Origin: Deltaproteobacteria bacterium
GTDB taxonomy: Bacteria > Myxococcota_C > UBA6777
Direction of reading: 5' to 3'
Length of the DNA stretch: 64,000 nt
Assembly (NCBI GenBank): GCA_006226375.1
Contig: SBHC01000063.1
Coordinates: forward strand, 1 to 64,000
The stretch's first letter is position 1; every line of letters begins with the position of its first letter. Both the position numbers and the translations under genes were made by a program. Under the pieces are notes generated by a model. It made no database searches, was not told the origin of the DNA, and saw nothing but the letters and a program-made list of their open reading frames with translations. Below, piece by piece: positions 36,663 to 45,402 of this stretch.

Positions 36663-37883
36663 ATGAAGTTCAAAAAGATCGACACCCTGGTAGATCCAGC
36701 CGCACGCCAACTCGCCACACGCATCGACAACAACCCCAACGTGGGTAACGCGGATGGCCTGATTTCTACAGAAGAATTGGCCAAAGCTGCAGACCTCGAA
36801 CCGGATGAAGTGTTGGAGCAACACTCGTTCGAGAAGCTGGGTCAGCTGCAGGACTACGTCGAACGCTTTGGTACTGAAGTGGAAGGCCCCAGCGACACAG
36901 TGGCTCCAGCAGGCGGCGCGACCTTCACCCCTCTCAGCATCCACTTCTCCGACAACCCTGCCCCGGTGACCGAATGGGTTGATGACACCATCACCCTCAC
37001 CGACTTCCAAGAACTCAGCAGCGCCGAGCGAATGTTCCGCGTCCCCTCTGCCGACCGCCAAGTCGCAGACGGTCAGTCCGTTGAGATTCCCTTGGAAGGC
37101 CGTGAGATCCACATGATTGAGCTGAAGTACCAGGACACTCGCAAGCTTCGCGACCTGGAGTTCAACGTGCGTGAACCCGGCGGCGCTTGGCGCACCATCC
37201 GTGGTGACGAATACCACGAGATGCTCGGCAAAGAGAAACGCGGTGAAGTCCAGATCAAGCGCGAGCGCGACCACAACTCGCCCTGGATTAACAACCCGGT
37301 TCGCGTCAAGGTTGAGATTGTCTATCCCGATGGAAAGACCCACCTCGTGGGCAAGAAGTTCCTCGACTTCCACGTACATGACGCCCACAGCGCTGATAGC
37401 TCCGGTTACCCCGAGACGGACAACATCAACCGAACCTACGAGAACATTCCCCACGGGAAACTCCCGGAAGGCAGCACCCTTCGCCTCACTCCCATGTTCA
37501 TGGACAAGAAAGAGTGGGAAGCCGACCGTGAGATCGCTGCGGACCTGTCCTGGGTGAAGCCCATCTACATGCCAGAGCACACCGAGCGAGTGAGCGTCGT
37601 CAACGGCTACGGCTTCAAAGACATCAACCCGGAAGGTTACGACGTAGATCCCAACCGTCCCATCGCGGGCGTGATGGTCAAGTGGACCGACAACGGTGGA
37701 ACCTCCAGCGGCTCTGTCTCGTTTGAGACCGAACATGGCCGCCACCGCAGCAGCTCGTACAACGTCGGCTCAGGAGAAACCGAGCTGATTCCCCTTGACG
37801 GAAAAGTCGCCAAAGACGGCAAGATCCACATCAATGGCCACGGGATTCAAGTTGCATCCGTGGAAGTACTCTACGCAGACTGA
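36663..37883 (+). CDS. Beta-rich protein with EF-hand-like N-terminal module, unknown function
   Basis: The protein is 406 aa. ATG 36663 (MKFKKIDTLVDP) has GAGG upstream and is preferred over ATG 36651. No signal peptide. GNADGLISTEEL (28-39) is nearly identical to the loop of the divergent HD protein. From about residue 80 the protein is beta-strand rich with conserved-looking aromatic/charged surface motifs: a jelly-roll or Ig-like segment (100-230), HVHDAHSADSSGYP (about 240) and a C-terminal repeat-like region (GYGFKDINPEGYDVDPNRPI; VMVKWTDNGGTSSGSVSFE). No family is recognised. It leads a three-gene plus-strand cluster and could be a carbohydrate- or partner-binding subunit (inference). 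Confidence 0.7.
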   Translation: MKFKKIDTLVDPAARQLATRIDNNPNVGNADGLISTEELAKAADLEPDEVLEQHSFEKLGQLQDYVERFGTEVEGPSDTVAPAGGATFTPLSIHFSDNPAPVTEWVDDTITLTDFQELSSAERMFRVPSADRQVADGQSVEIPLEGREIHMIELKYQDTRKLRDLEFNVREPGGAWRTIRGDEYHEMLGKEKRGEVQIKRERDHNSPWINNPVRVKVEIVYPDGKTHLVGKKFLDFHVHDAHSADSSGYPETDNINRTYENIPHGKLPEGSTLRLTPMFMDKKEWEADREIAADLSWVKPIYMPEHTERVSVVNGYGFKDINPEGYDVDPNRPIAGVMVKWTDNGGTSSGSVSFETEHGRHRSSSYNVGSGETELIPLDGKVAKDGKIHINGHGIQVASVEVLYAD

Positions 37884-37964
37884 GAGTCGCTCTCATCCTC
37901 GTAGCCCTTTCACCTTTGTCATCTCGTGTTCCAACACGACTGCACGCACAAGTAGGGTAATCCC

Positions 37965-39998
37965 ATGCCTGTCAACAACAATCCAAAGCCGGTGGTCCCA
38001 GGACGAGAGATCCATCGCGATAACTTTGCAGAAGTTCTGAGCGACGCCGCGCACGACGCCAAAGTGACCAAGGCGGAAGCCGAAGTCATTCTCCACGCAG
38101 TGGAAGAAAACACCGATAGCTTCGAAAGCAGCCAGGTGGACGACGCCAAGGCCTTGTTCCAATTGGCCACAGAAGCCAACCCCGAAATGGCCGCGCTGGC
38201 TGTCAACTCTGGCAACATCCAATCGTTTCAATCTGCGCTTCGGATGCACATCCACACGTTGACCGAACCTCAGATCGAAACCACCGACGTTCACTCCACC
38301 GAAGCTGTCCGCAAAGGAATCCCGCTGGGTACCGATGAGCCGCTGAAAGCAGAGGGTCCTCACGGAACAGCCTACCTGGTTGGCGCAGGCCGCAAGATCG
38401 ACAACATGGAAGTGAACCTCCGGCCGATCAAACACTCGGTTCATGGCGAAGGCGTGGAAGCACGCTTCAAAGTAGCCCGCGGAACAGGGAATGAGATCGA
38501 AGAGATTCTCGCCAAGCACCCAGACTCCAGAATTGTGGAGAAAAAGGTCCGCAACCACGGCGTGAACGAGGACGGAACCATTAACGTCCACGAAGGGGAC
38601 GACCCCAACTCTCCCGAAGACGTAACGGCCAACAAACTGCTCGAACTCAACCAAAAACTCGGCGAAATGAACAACCGCCTGGGTGAGCTTGAGAAAGAGA
38701 TTGAGAACGCCAGCGGCGCCGATCTGGAGAAGCTCCAGAAAGAACAAACCGAACTCAAGACCGAAGTCAAAACGGCAGAAACCGAAATGAACAAGCTCTC
38801 TGGGGTCAACAGCTACTCCAGTTACAGCTACGGTTCCTCCAACGACGGCATGAGCCTGGGTCACTGCGTTCGGGTTGAAGAAGCTGGCAAGTTCCGCATC
38901 GACTACTTCCCAGAAGAAGTCGCCAAGCAAGCCCTCCGTGGAGCCGTCCATATCGAAGCCTTTGGCGCCAACGAAGAAGAGAAGAAGGCCAACCTGGAAG
39001 AGGCGATGAAACTCATTGCCTTGGACGACGAGGTCAAAGAACAACCCACGGATGAGTCGCTCGAAACGCTCAAGTTGATGCGCATCTTGTGGCAAGCCGC
39101 TCCGAAGCTTGCTGGAGAGCTGGCGAAAAACCCCGACCTGAACATTGAGATGATTGAGGACGCGCTGGAAGAAGCCAAAGTGCCCGACGATTTCATCGAC
39201 GAAGCCCGGTTTGGAGAAGTTGCTCCTGGTCGTGTGTCCGTGATTGTTCCAGGCCAGGCGGAAGCGTACTACAAAGCTGGCGTCCGAGCCTTGATCCACA
39301 CCATCCAAAACCCCGACAAGATCGTCGACATCATCGCCGACGGCGCGCTCTCTTGTACCCAAGAGCGTCTCGCCAGTCGCAATGTCATCAAAGGGATGTC
39401 CAGCGAGGCCGACCTCAAATCAGGCGGTGCAGACTACGTGTTTACACGAATCGTCACAGAAAAGCTCACCAACCCTAGCATGAGCAGCCGCGCTGTCATC
39501 TCCTTCAACTTGGATCTGCTCGACCGAGCCGACTGGTTTGCCTACCCCAGCGACAAGTACGGCTCCACGTACATGGACGCTGAAGCGGGTGACAGCGAGA
39601 TCTCCGAAGCGCTCAAGACCATCACATCACGGACGCATCCCAACACGGACGCGTTTCTCGACAAGATGCGTGACGCGCAAGACAGCGGCAACGGAGCGAA
39701 CAGCTTCTGGGAGCGCCCCACCGGCCGCAAGTTGGTCAAAGAGATCGACGAAAAGACCACAGGCAACGGCATCAGCAGCCTTCGGAACGAAGCCATGTTC
39801 CAGGGGCATATTCCTGTTTCCATGATGAACTTCATCGTGGTCAACTCGGAGAGCCAGCGAGAGAGCATCCTCACAAAGCTCGAAGAGCGAGGAGTCACCG
39901 AGATCAACGGCGCTCCTGCCGCTGACTTTGTGAAGATGCAAGATACGTTGTATCCAAAGGACGAAAACAACGAAGATGTCTACCCCACCTACATTTAA
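37965..39998 (+). CDS. Large cytosolic protein with coiled coil and possible ART-like C-terminal domain
   Basis: The protein is 677 aa with no signal peptide; the ribosome site is weak (TAGGGTAA). Residues 15-100 form a helical module with a DG-loop-like DAKVTKAE, similar in layout to the 12560 and 36663 N termini. A coiled coil (about 222-280) and a Ser/Tyr/Gly linker (281-295) follow. The C-terminal region has LIHTIQNPDKIVDIIADGAL (His445), GMSSEAD and GGADYVFTRI (487-496); a strand-His-x-x... followed by helix-G-L and a YVF strand resembles ADP-ribosyltransferase/DarT-like folds, but I cannot verify the fold. Its stop overlaps the next ORF by 23 bp, suggesting tight coupling. Effector activity is inference. 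Confidence 0.7.
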   Translation: MPVNNNPKPVVPGREIHRDNFAEVLSDAAHDAKVTKAEAEVILHAVEENTDSFESSQVDDAKALFQLATEANPEMAALAVNSGNIQSFQSALRMHIHTLTEPQIETTDVHSTEAVRKGIPLGTDEPLKAEGPHGTAYLVGAGRKIDNMEVNLRPIKHSVHGEGVEARFKVARGTGNEIEEILAKHPDSRIVEKKVRNHGVNEDGTINVHEGDDPNSPEDVTANKLLELNQKLGEMNNRLGELEKEIENASGADLEKLQKEQTELKTEVKTAETEMNKLSGVNSYSSYSYGSSNDGMSLGHCVRVEEAGKFRIDYFPEEVAKQALRGAVHIEAFGANEEEKKANLEEAMKLIALDDEVKEQPTDESLETLKLMRILWQAAPKLAGELAKNPDLNIEMIEDALEEAKVPDDFIDEARFGEVAPGRVSVIVPGQAEAYYKAGVRALIHTIQNPDKIVDIIADGALSCTQERLASRNVIKGMSSEADLKSGGADYVFTRIVTEKLTNPSMSSRAVISFNLDLLDRADWFAYPSDKYGSTYMDAEAGDSEISEALKTITSRTHPNTDAFLDKMRDAQDSGNGANSFWERPTGRKLVKEIDEKTTGNGISSLRNEAMFQGHIPVSMMNFIVVNSESQRESILTKLEERGVTEINGAPAADFVKMQDTLYPKDENNEDVYPTYI

Positions 39999-40320
39999 TC
40001 CTACGATGGCTTACAGGGTGGTGCTCGAAACAGACACCACTCCGCAAGCCAGACTTGCGATTGGCCCCACGTACGAAGACGGCTCCGTTGAGTTCTTCGA
40101 CACCAACCGGGTTCGTGCAGTGGTGGGTGCTGTAACAGGTAACGCTGCTCCACCCAACCAGGATGCGATCGCGTTCACCCAGGAAGACGGAACCTCTCTT
40201 CGTTTTGAGCCCCTCACTTTGGAACGTTTTCGTGAAATAGCCGACAAGATCGAAGGCACCCCCGACTTCCAATCCACCGAAGAGCTCCAATCCTTCTACC
40301 GCGACTTCGCGGGAATCTAA
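39976..40320 (+). CDS. Small acidic protein overlapping the 37965 gene
   Basis: The protein is 114 aa from ATG 39976, which lies 23 bp inside the preceding gene; an internal ATG at 40006 would give 104 aa and remove the overlap. No clear Shine-Dalgarno precedes either, consistent with translational coupling. No signal peptide, no recognised domain; a short alpha/beta protein with Phe/Glu-rich C terminus. By position it could be an immunity or chaperone partner of the large upstream protein, which is inference only. Confidence 0.6.
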   Translation: MSTPPTFNPTMAYRVVLETDTTPQARLAIGPTYEDGSVEFFDTNRVRAVVGAVTGNAAPPNQDAIAFTQEDGTSLRFEPLTLERFREIADKIEGTPDFQSTEELQSFYRDFAGI

Positions 40321-40331
40321 CCTCCCATTCC

Positions 40332-40895
40332 ATGCGGAAAACTCTCTCCCAACGTTGGCGTTCGCTGCTTCTCGGTGCGCTCGGTTTGCTTTGCGTATTG
40401 CTTGCAAGTCTGGGAACGTCGTTGTCCTTGCGATGGAGTTTGTTGCGTCGTTGGTTGGCCTGGGAGTTCAGCAACGTTAAGACTCTCTCCACATCCGAGC
40501 TAGCAAAAGCCTTGCAACAACCAAAGAGCAAACGCCCTGCCCTGCTCGATGTCCGCAAGCTTGAAGAATACAACATCAGCCATCTTCCAGGAGCCAAGCA
40601 TGTTGCTCCAAACACAGACCCCAAAGAGCTAGAGAAGCACTACAACAAAGACCAACTCTTGGTGGTTTACTGTTCGGTGGGTTATCGCTCGTCCAAGCTA
40701 GCGCAACGTATGGAGAGAGCGGGTTTTCAGAACGTCTACAACCTGGAGGGCTCCATCTTTCAGTGGGCCAACGAAGACCGCCCCTTGGTGAAGGGAGAGA
40801 AACCAACCCAAAAGGTCCATCCCTTCGACAGCATGTGGGGTGTTTTCTTGAAGAAGTCACGGCGCGCCACCTCAACCCCAAGCACTCAAAAGTAG
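40332..40895 (+). CDS. Membrane-anchored rhodanese-domain protein
   Basis: The protein is 187 aa. One hydrophobic segment (about 11-35) anchors it; the remaining domain is rhodanese-like with LLDVRKLEEY, HLPGAKHV and the active-site loop CSVGYRS (Cys114), so the persulfide-forming Cys is present. Sulfurtransferase activity is expected, with the domain probably outside the cytoplasmic membrane. No ribosome site is obvious. The MenH-like gene begins within 5 bp of its stop, implying translational coupling. Confidence 0.85.
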   Translation: MRKTLSQRWRSLLLGALGLLCVLLASLGTSLSLRWSLLRRWLAWEFSNVKTLSTSELAKALQQPKSKRPALLDVRKLEEYNISHLPGAKHVAPNTDPKELEKHYNKDQLLVVYCSVGYRSSKLAQRMERAGFQNVYNLEGSIFQWANEDRPLVKGEKPTQKVHPFDSMWGVFLKKSRRATSTPSTQK

Positions 40896-40899
40896 CGTG

Positions 40900-41712
40900 A
40901 TGATGAATCCCTGGCCAACACAAACGTACGGAGACCCCTCGCTGCCGGCCTGTGTGTTACTCCACGGCTGGTTGGGCTCAGGCAACGACTGGCGGGTTGT
41001 TATCAAAGCGCTGCAACCATCATTCCATTGCATCACCGTAGACCTTCCAGGACACGGCGCCCATTCCTTGGAGAACCAACCCGAGAGCCTCGACTTTTTG
41101 AATCTGGCTCCAGCTCTTCACGATACGTTGCGGTGCGCTCTGGGAAAGCGGACCTTTGCGCTGATTGGATACTCCATGGGAGGTCGGATGGCGCTGCGTT
41201 ATGCGCTGCAATACCCATCCACGCTGCGAGGACTTGTTCTGGAGAGCTGCCAACCCGGCCTGACCTCTCCTCATGAGCGCAGGCAGCGCGCAAACCTCGA
41301 TGAGAAAGGAGCCCAAACACTTGTAGACAAGGGACTTCCGCAATTTTTAGAGCGCTGGTACAACGCACCGTTGTTCCGCTCCTTGCACCAGCACCCCGAA
41401 CGTTTGAAAGAGATGCTCAAGGAACGGGCCACAAACCGTCCTGAAGATGTCGCCAGGGTGCTGCGAGAATTAAGTCCAGGGCGTCAACAGCCGGTGTGGG
41501 AGCAGCTACCACAGCTCACCCTTCCCACTTTTCTGTTGACCGGTCAACTCGACCCCAAGTACCCCAACATAATGCAACAGATGCAGCACCAACTTCCCCA
41601 AAGCCAGGTCACAATCGTCGAGGGCGCAGGCCACAACGTACACTGGGAAGCGCCACAGACCTGGCTCCAACATGTCATCCCCTTCCTCCAACAATTTTCG
41701 CAAGAAAACTAA
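40900..41712 (+). CDS. Alpha/beta hydrolase, MenH-like (SHCHC synthase candidate)
   Basis: The protein is about 270 aa; GTG 40897, ATG 40900 and ATG 40903 are adjacent possible starts. VLLHGWLGSGNDW, DLPGHGAH and the elbow GYSMGGR (Ser92, Arg96) match MenH, where Ser, Asp and His eliminate pyruvate from SEPHCHC in menaquinone synthesis. GQLDPKY and GAGHNVHWE supply the Asp and His. The LVLESCQPGL and LFRSL segments are also MenH-like. No other men genes are visible, so a related hydrolase cannot be excluded. It follows the rhodanese gene directly. Confidence 0.7.
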   Translation: MMNPWPTQTYGDPSLPACVLLHGWLGSGNDWRVVIKALQPSFHCITVDLPGHGAHSLENQPESLDFLNLAPALHDTLRCALGKRTFALIGYSMGGRMALRYALQYPSTLRGLVLESCQPGLTSPHERRQRANLDEKGAQTLVDKGLPQFLERWYNAPLFRSLHQHPERLKEMLKERATNRPEDVARVLRELSPGRQQPVWEQLPQLTLPTFLLTGQLDPKYPNIMQQMQHQLPQSQVTIVEGAGHNVHWEAPQTWLQHVIPFLQQFSQEN

Positions 41713-41847
41713 AGATCCTGGGTCATGTATCCGTTTTTACACTTGAGACAAATACGGCCCCAAATCGTGTGTGTCTCGTCCCACACCTAACAATTGAAGA
41801 AGCGTAGACCACCTGAAGGTGCCTCGCACACCAGGGAAGGAGTGCTG

Positions 41848-43230
41848 ATGAAAGGATACTTTGATATCCAACGCATCCTTGGACAAGGTAGTTTTGGAAC
41901 TGTTTTCAAAGCTTTGGACAGAACTCACAATCGCACAGTTGCCCTGAAAATTCTTCATCCTGAGCACGCTGCCAATCCCAAAGTTGTCCAACAATTTTTC
42001 CGCGAAGCCCTGGTGTTGACGCGCTTGGAACACCCAGGGATTCCGAGAGTTTTGTACCTGGGTCCGTTTAAGTGGCGAAACAACGAGCCCACCTACGCTT
42101 TGGCCCAACAATACTTTGAAGGGCAAGACCTCGCGGAGCGTTTGGAAAAGCACGGTCACTTCACACCGAACCAGGCGCTAAAACTTCTCCTCCAGATTTG
42201 TCCGATTCTCGACTACGCGCACTCTCGGGGTGTCGTGCACAGAGACCTTAAACCCAGCAACATCTACTTAACCTCCGATGGCCCGAAGATTCTGGACTTT
42301 GGCATCGCAAAGATCGCTTGGGTTCAGGCGGTGGACACTGCTCCAGGTGGAACCCTTCTTTACGCAGCGCCCGAACAATTGGGGAAAGAACGCCACGTCA
42401 CGGAGCGCACCGACATCTTCTCTCTTGGCATGCTGATGTACGAGATGATATCAGGAGAGCATCCTTCCCGACTGAATCTTGGGGAGTTCTTTCAATGGGT
42501 GAAGTCCGACTCCCCTCCCCCGCTTCATTGTCCCAGCGCAACCACCAGAGACCAAGAGATCCTGGTACAGCAAATTGAGCGGGTGTTTCGTCGAATGGTC
42601 GTCAGCCGGCCCCAACATCGTTACCCCACGATTAAGGCTGTGATGCGGGCACTTCGGCAGATTGCGGAGCCCACCCATTCGTCATCCTGGTTAAAGCCTC
42701 CCGAAGAGCCACGTTTGTTGTTCGGCTGGCTCGACGCCAAGCGCGACCCTCATTACCGTCGTCGCTCGAATCGTGCCGTACAAGAAGGTCCGACGCTTCG
42801 CCTGTTTCAATCCCCACGCTTCCGCGATTTCTTCGACCAGTACATCATGTTCGTTCCAGACCAGCCGGAAGCATTGCAGCAAGCGCATCAGTTGAAATAC
42901 CAACTGAACACGCAAGGACTCCTACGTCAGGAAGGGTCTGTGAAAATTGTCCCTGTTGCGATGGACTGCCCTTGGGACGTCCAAGCTGTTGCTCTGAGCC
43001 TTCAACCCCACCTCCGCGCTGAGCTACAATCCTGGCGTTCATGCCAAAGCTACGCGTACGTCTCCAGTCATACCTCTTCGGCCCAAGCTGCCTGGTTTTT
43101 GCTCCAAAGTATGGGAGAATGGGAAGGCACATTCTTGCAAACCATCCCTGCCGATCAGCTCGCTCCAGGCGAAGACCCGGTGCTGGAGATGCCCCTTATC
43201 GCTACAGAGATGGAAGCGACCATCCAATAA
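41848..43230 (+). CDS. Ser/Thr protein kinase fused to an RtcR-type CARF-like domain
   Basis: The protein is 460 aa. ATG 41848 follows GAAGGAG; an upstream TTG at 41794 has none. Residues 1-270 are a Hanks kinase with all key elements: GQGSFG (12-17), Lys34, HRDLKPSN (131-138), DFG (150-152), APE (174-176). There is no transmembrane helix. Residues about 289-460 resemble the N-terminal CARF domain of RtcR: LFGWLD, an RPTL/GPTLRL-like motif, VAMDCPWDVQAV against the NPWDFEEVY motif of RtcR, then SSHTSSAQAAWFLLQ and TFLQTIPA against the TTGTHVAQICWFLL and ARLIQSSPP motifs. RtcR CARF senses RNA-end damage and turns on RNA repair. A kinase gated by such a ligand is inference; the domain match is by eye. 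Confidence 0.8.
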   Translation: MKGYFDIQRILGQGSFGTVFKALDRTHNRTVALKILHPEHAANPKVVQQFFREALVLTRLEHPGIPRVLYLGPFKWRNNEPTYALAQQYFEGQDLAERLEKHGHFTPNQALKLLLQICPILDYAHSRGVVHRDLKPSNIYLTSDGPKILDFGIAKIAWVQAVDTAPGGTLLYAAPEQLGKERHVTERTDIFSLGMLMYEMISGEHPSRLNLGEFFQWVKSDSPPPLHCPSATTRDQEILVQQIERVFRRMVVSRPQHRYPTIKAVMRALRQIAEPTHSSSWLKPPEEPRLLFGWLDAKRDPHYRRRSNRAVQEGPTLRLFQSPRFRDFFDQYIMFVPDQPEALQQAHQLKYQLNTQGLLRQEGSVKIVPVAMDCPWDVQAVALSLQPHLRAELQSWRSCQSYAYVSSHTSSAQAAWFLLQSMGEWEGTFLQTIPADQLAPGEDPVLEMPLIATEMEATIQ

Positions 43231-43246
43231 CCAGATGAACACGGAA

Positions 43247-44167
43247 TCAAGGAGGGCAGCGGCCGTCATGCCCATCAATGTGGCCGTCACAGTTGTTGTC
43301 TTTTCCGTTGCACTTGATTGGCTGGTTGACCCTGGCACCAGTACAGGCGCTCCAGGTCCCATTGGTGCAAGTTCGCTTTCCAAGCTCACAGATTCCTTTG
43401 CACTGACCTGAACTGACATCACAACCTTGCGCACCCGGTGGGTAACACTTGAGGGTTTCGCCAGGGTTGCATTTGGTGTTGTCCTGGTCTTCATCAGGGA
43501 ATGGAGCCCGATCCACAGGGGCTTGTTCGGGGACAGTTTCTGGCCTTACACCAGGCTCTCTTCCGTTGTGGTGGTCGGGCTTGCCACCGCCATCAGCGGG
43601 TGCATCCACAGAGGGCGCTCTTTCGGGGTCATTGTCCATGTCGGGAATGGGAGGAGGCACAAAGTCGGGTTCACGCAGGTCTGGAATGAACAGCCGCTCC
43701 CGGTTGGGATCGATGAACTCGGGGCCGTCTTCCTTCTCGTCTCCCCCATCGTTAATGACAATCTGACCTTCACCGTCACTATCTTCACCTCCAGGACGAG
43801 GCTCACTCCCCACGGGTCCAGTGCCTCCCTGCTCATCTTGAGGCAACACAAGCTTCTCATCGCCTGAAGAATCTTGTGGCCTTTCAACGACACCTTCTTG
43901 GTTTGGGGTTGGTTCTTGATTTGGGTTGGATTCTTGAGCGCCTACAGACTCGCCCGAAGGCTCGCTTTGAGGAGCCTCTTTCCCACCATCGCTCGCCTCA
44001 GAGGTTGCGTTGGAAACGCATACATTGCGAATGCAAAGACGCCCCAAAGTGCAGTCATCCTTGCTCGCACAAACCTGCAGCGGCTTTATCGAAATTCCAC
44101 AAGCAGTCTGGGACAGCACCACGCCCAGAACAAGCAAGCAAAGCAAAACGGTGGTTCTTTGAATCAT
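43247..44167 (-). CDS. Lipoprotein with acidic linker and MopE-like metal-binding motif
   Basis: The protein is 306 aa. ATG 44167 is favoured over 44206 because it gives a standard lipoprotein signal with lipobox SQTAC (Cys23). A short Cys pair region (CASKDDCTLGRLCIRNVC) is followed by about 190 residues of Glu/Pro/Gly/Asp low-complexity linker. The C terminus has a Cys-rich domain (CNPGETLKCYPPGAQGC ... GICELGKRTC) ending in CNGKDNNCDGHIDGHDGRC, the MopE-type metal-binding motif. MopE binds copper in Methylococcus; metal binding here is inferred. The upstream lipoprotein gene is on the same strand. Confidence 0.8.
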   Translation of the reverse strand: MIQRTTVLLCLLVLGVVLSQTACGISIKPLQVCASKDDCTLGRLCIRNVCVSNATSEASDGGKEAPQSEPSGESVGAQESNPNQEPTPNQEGVVERPQDSSGDEKLVLPQDEQGGTGPVGSEPRPGGEDSDGEGQIVINDGGDEKEDGPEFIDPNRERLFIPDLREPDFVPPPIPDMDNDPERAPSVDAPADGGGKPDHHNGREPGVRPETVPEQAPVDRAPFPDEDQDNTKCNPGETLKCYPPGAQGCDVSSGQCKGICELGKRTCTNGTWSACTGARVNQPIKCNGKDNNCDGHIDGHDGRCPP

Positions 44168-44283
44168 AGGACAACGCTCACAAACCAAAGGGAAGGACCC
44201 ATTCACCCAAGATCACGGGGGATTCCCAACTCAAATGAGTGCGATACAACACAAGACATTCAAACACAAACCAACACGATAGT

Positions 44284-45261
44284 TCAAGGACACTGAGAAG
44301 AATCAAGAACTTTGAGGTCAACCTCCAACGAGCACTTGTCCCCTGGGTTGCACACCTCAACCTTGTACGTTCCTGTGGGCGCGGTGCTCAAGTCAAAGAC
44401 AAACGAGAGCTCGTTGCACCCTTTCACCGTGGTCGGCAGAGGAACCGTTTGCAAGCGAGCCTGAGCCTTCGCCGTAAAGCCAGTGCCTGTCACCACGATG
44501 GTTTTCGTTGTGGTACCACAAACCTCATTAGGCTGCAATGCTGTAATTTTGGGACGTTTTCCTGTCACAGCAACGTCCAGATACAGAAGAGGTTGAGAGA
44601 CGGACCCATCAGGATTACTCACTTGAACGGGCTGCTTGCCTTCATCCAGATCGAACAAGCTAATCTGCGCAGTGATGGATTGACTGCTTTGGAAGATGCT
44701 GGCGTACTCGACAGTCCCAACCTTAACCTTGGCTCCTTGCTGAAAGCCCGTTCCTTGCAATGAAAGCGTCGCAGTGGTTCGGCTACAAACACTGACTTGT
44801 TTGGGCGAAATCGAGCCGAGGACAACGCCACCTTCAGGCATAACAACCTGTTCAGGACCAGGCTCAGGCCCAGTCTCTGGACCAGTAGCCTCAGGACCTT
44901 GAACCTCAGGACCTTGAGGTTCAGGACCAGGCGTGAGATCTGGCCGCGGAGGTTCCGGCGAGCCAGCCTCGCTCCCATCTTGGGTGGGCTCCGGCGTAGC
45001 TTGGTCCTTCAGTTGAACATCCTGGGGTGCTCGATCCGGCGTCGGTTCGAGGTTTCCCCCTTGGCACTGACCGTTCACACACTGACCGCCATTGAAGCAA
45101 TCGGTGGAGTCAAAGCAAGTCTTGGCAACAGCCGTGTCGTTGCCTCCGTTTGCATCCGTCTGCCCGGTAGACTCCTGACCTGTATCACCGGGTGGTGCAC
45201 AGTGTGTGCTTCCCCAAGCCACAAGCCACAACAAACACAACACACCAACAAAGCGCTTCAT
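44284..45261 (-). CDS. Lipoprotein with Cys-rich and IPT/TIG domains
   Basis: The protein is 325 aa, ATG 45261 with GAGAGG upstream. Signal peptide ends near STHC (lipobox). CFDSTDCFNGGQCVNGQC is a short disulfide motif; a long Pro/Glu/Gly/Thr linker (about 70-145) with EVQGPEATGPETGPEP-like repeats follows. The C terminus has two IPT/TIG-like Ig domains (VLGSISPKQVSVCSRTTATL...; PKITALQPNEVCGTTTKTIVV...), each with the GTGF motif. Cell-surface display is inference. Probably an operon with the MopE-like gene. Confidence 0.8.
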   Translation of the reverse strand: MKRFVGVLCLLWLVAWGSTHCAPPGDTGQESTGQTDANGGNDTAVAKTCFDSTDCFNGGQCVNGQCQGGNLEPTPDRAPQDVQLKDQATPEPTQDGSEAGSPEPPRPDLTPGPEPQGPEVQGPEATGPETGPEPGPEQVVMPEGGVVLGSISPKQVSVCSRTTATLSLQGTGFQQGAKVKVGTVEYASIFQSSQSITAQISLFDLDEGKQPVQVSNPDGSVSQPLLYLDVAVTGKRPKITALQPNEVCGTTTKTIVVTGTGFTAKAQARLQTVPLPTTVKGCNELSFVFDLSTAPTGTYKVEVCNPGDKCSLEVDLKVLDSSQCP

Positions 45262-45402
45262 ACATCCATCCTCTCGCATTTCCAAAGCGATGATTGATAA
45301 GCTTCCCTATTATGACGTGTTTTGAGAAAAAGTCACGGCAGGTGGGCGAAGGTCATGTGGGGAGGAGCATAACAAGCCAACAAAAGGCTGAGTATACGTG
45401 GC

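Noticed and set aside
36627-37745. 372-aa minus-strand ORF
   Set aside because: Antisense shadow of the 36663 gene, which has a start, ribosome site and the GNADG loop.
37893-39362. 489-aa minus-strand ORF
   Set aside because: Antisense to the 37965 gene; Val/Phe/Gly composition is that of a mirror frame and it has no ribosome site.
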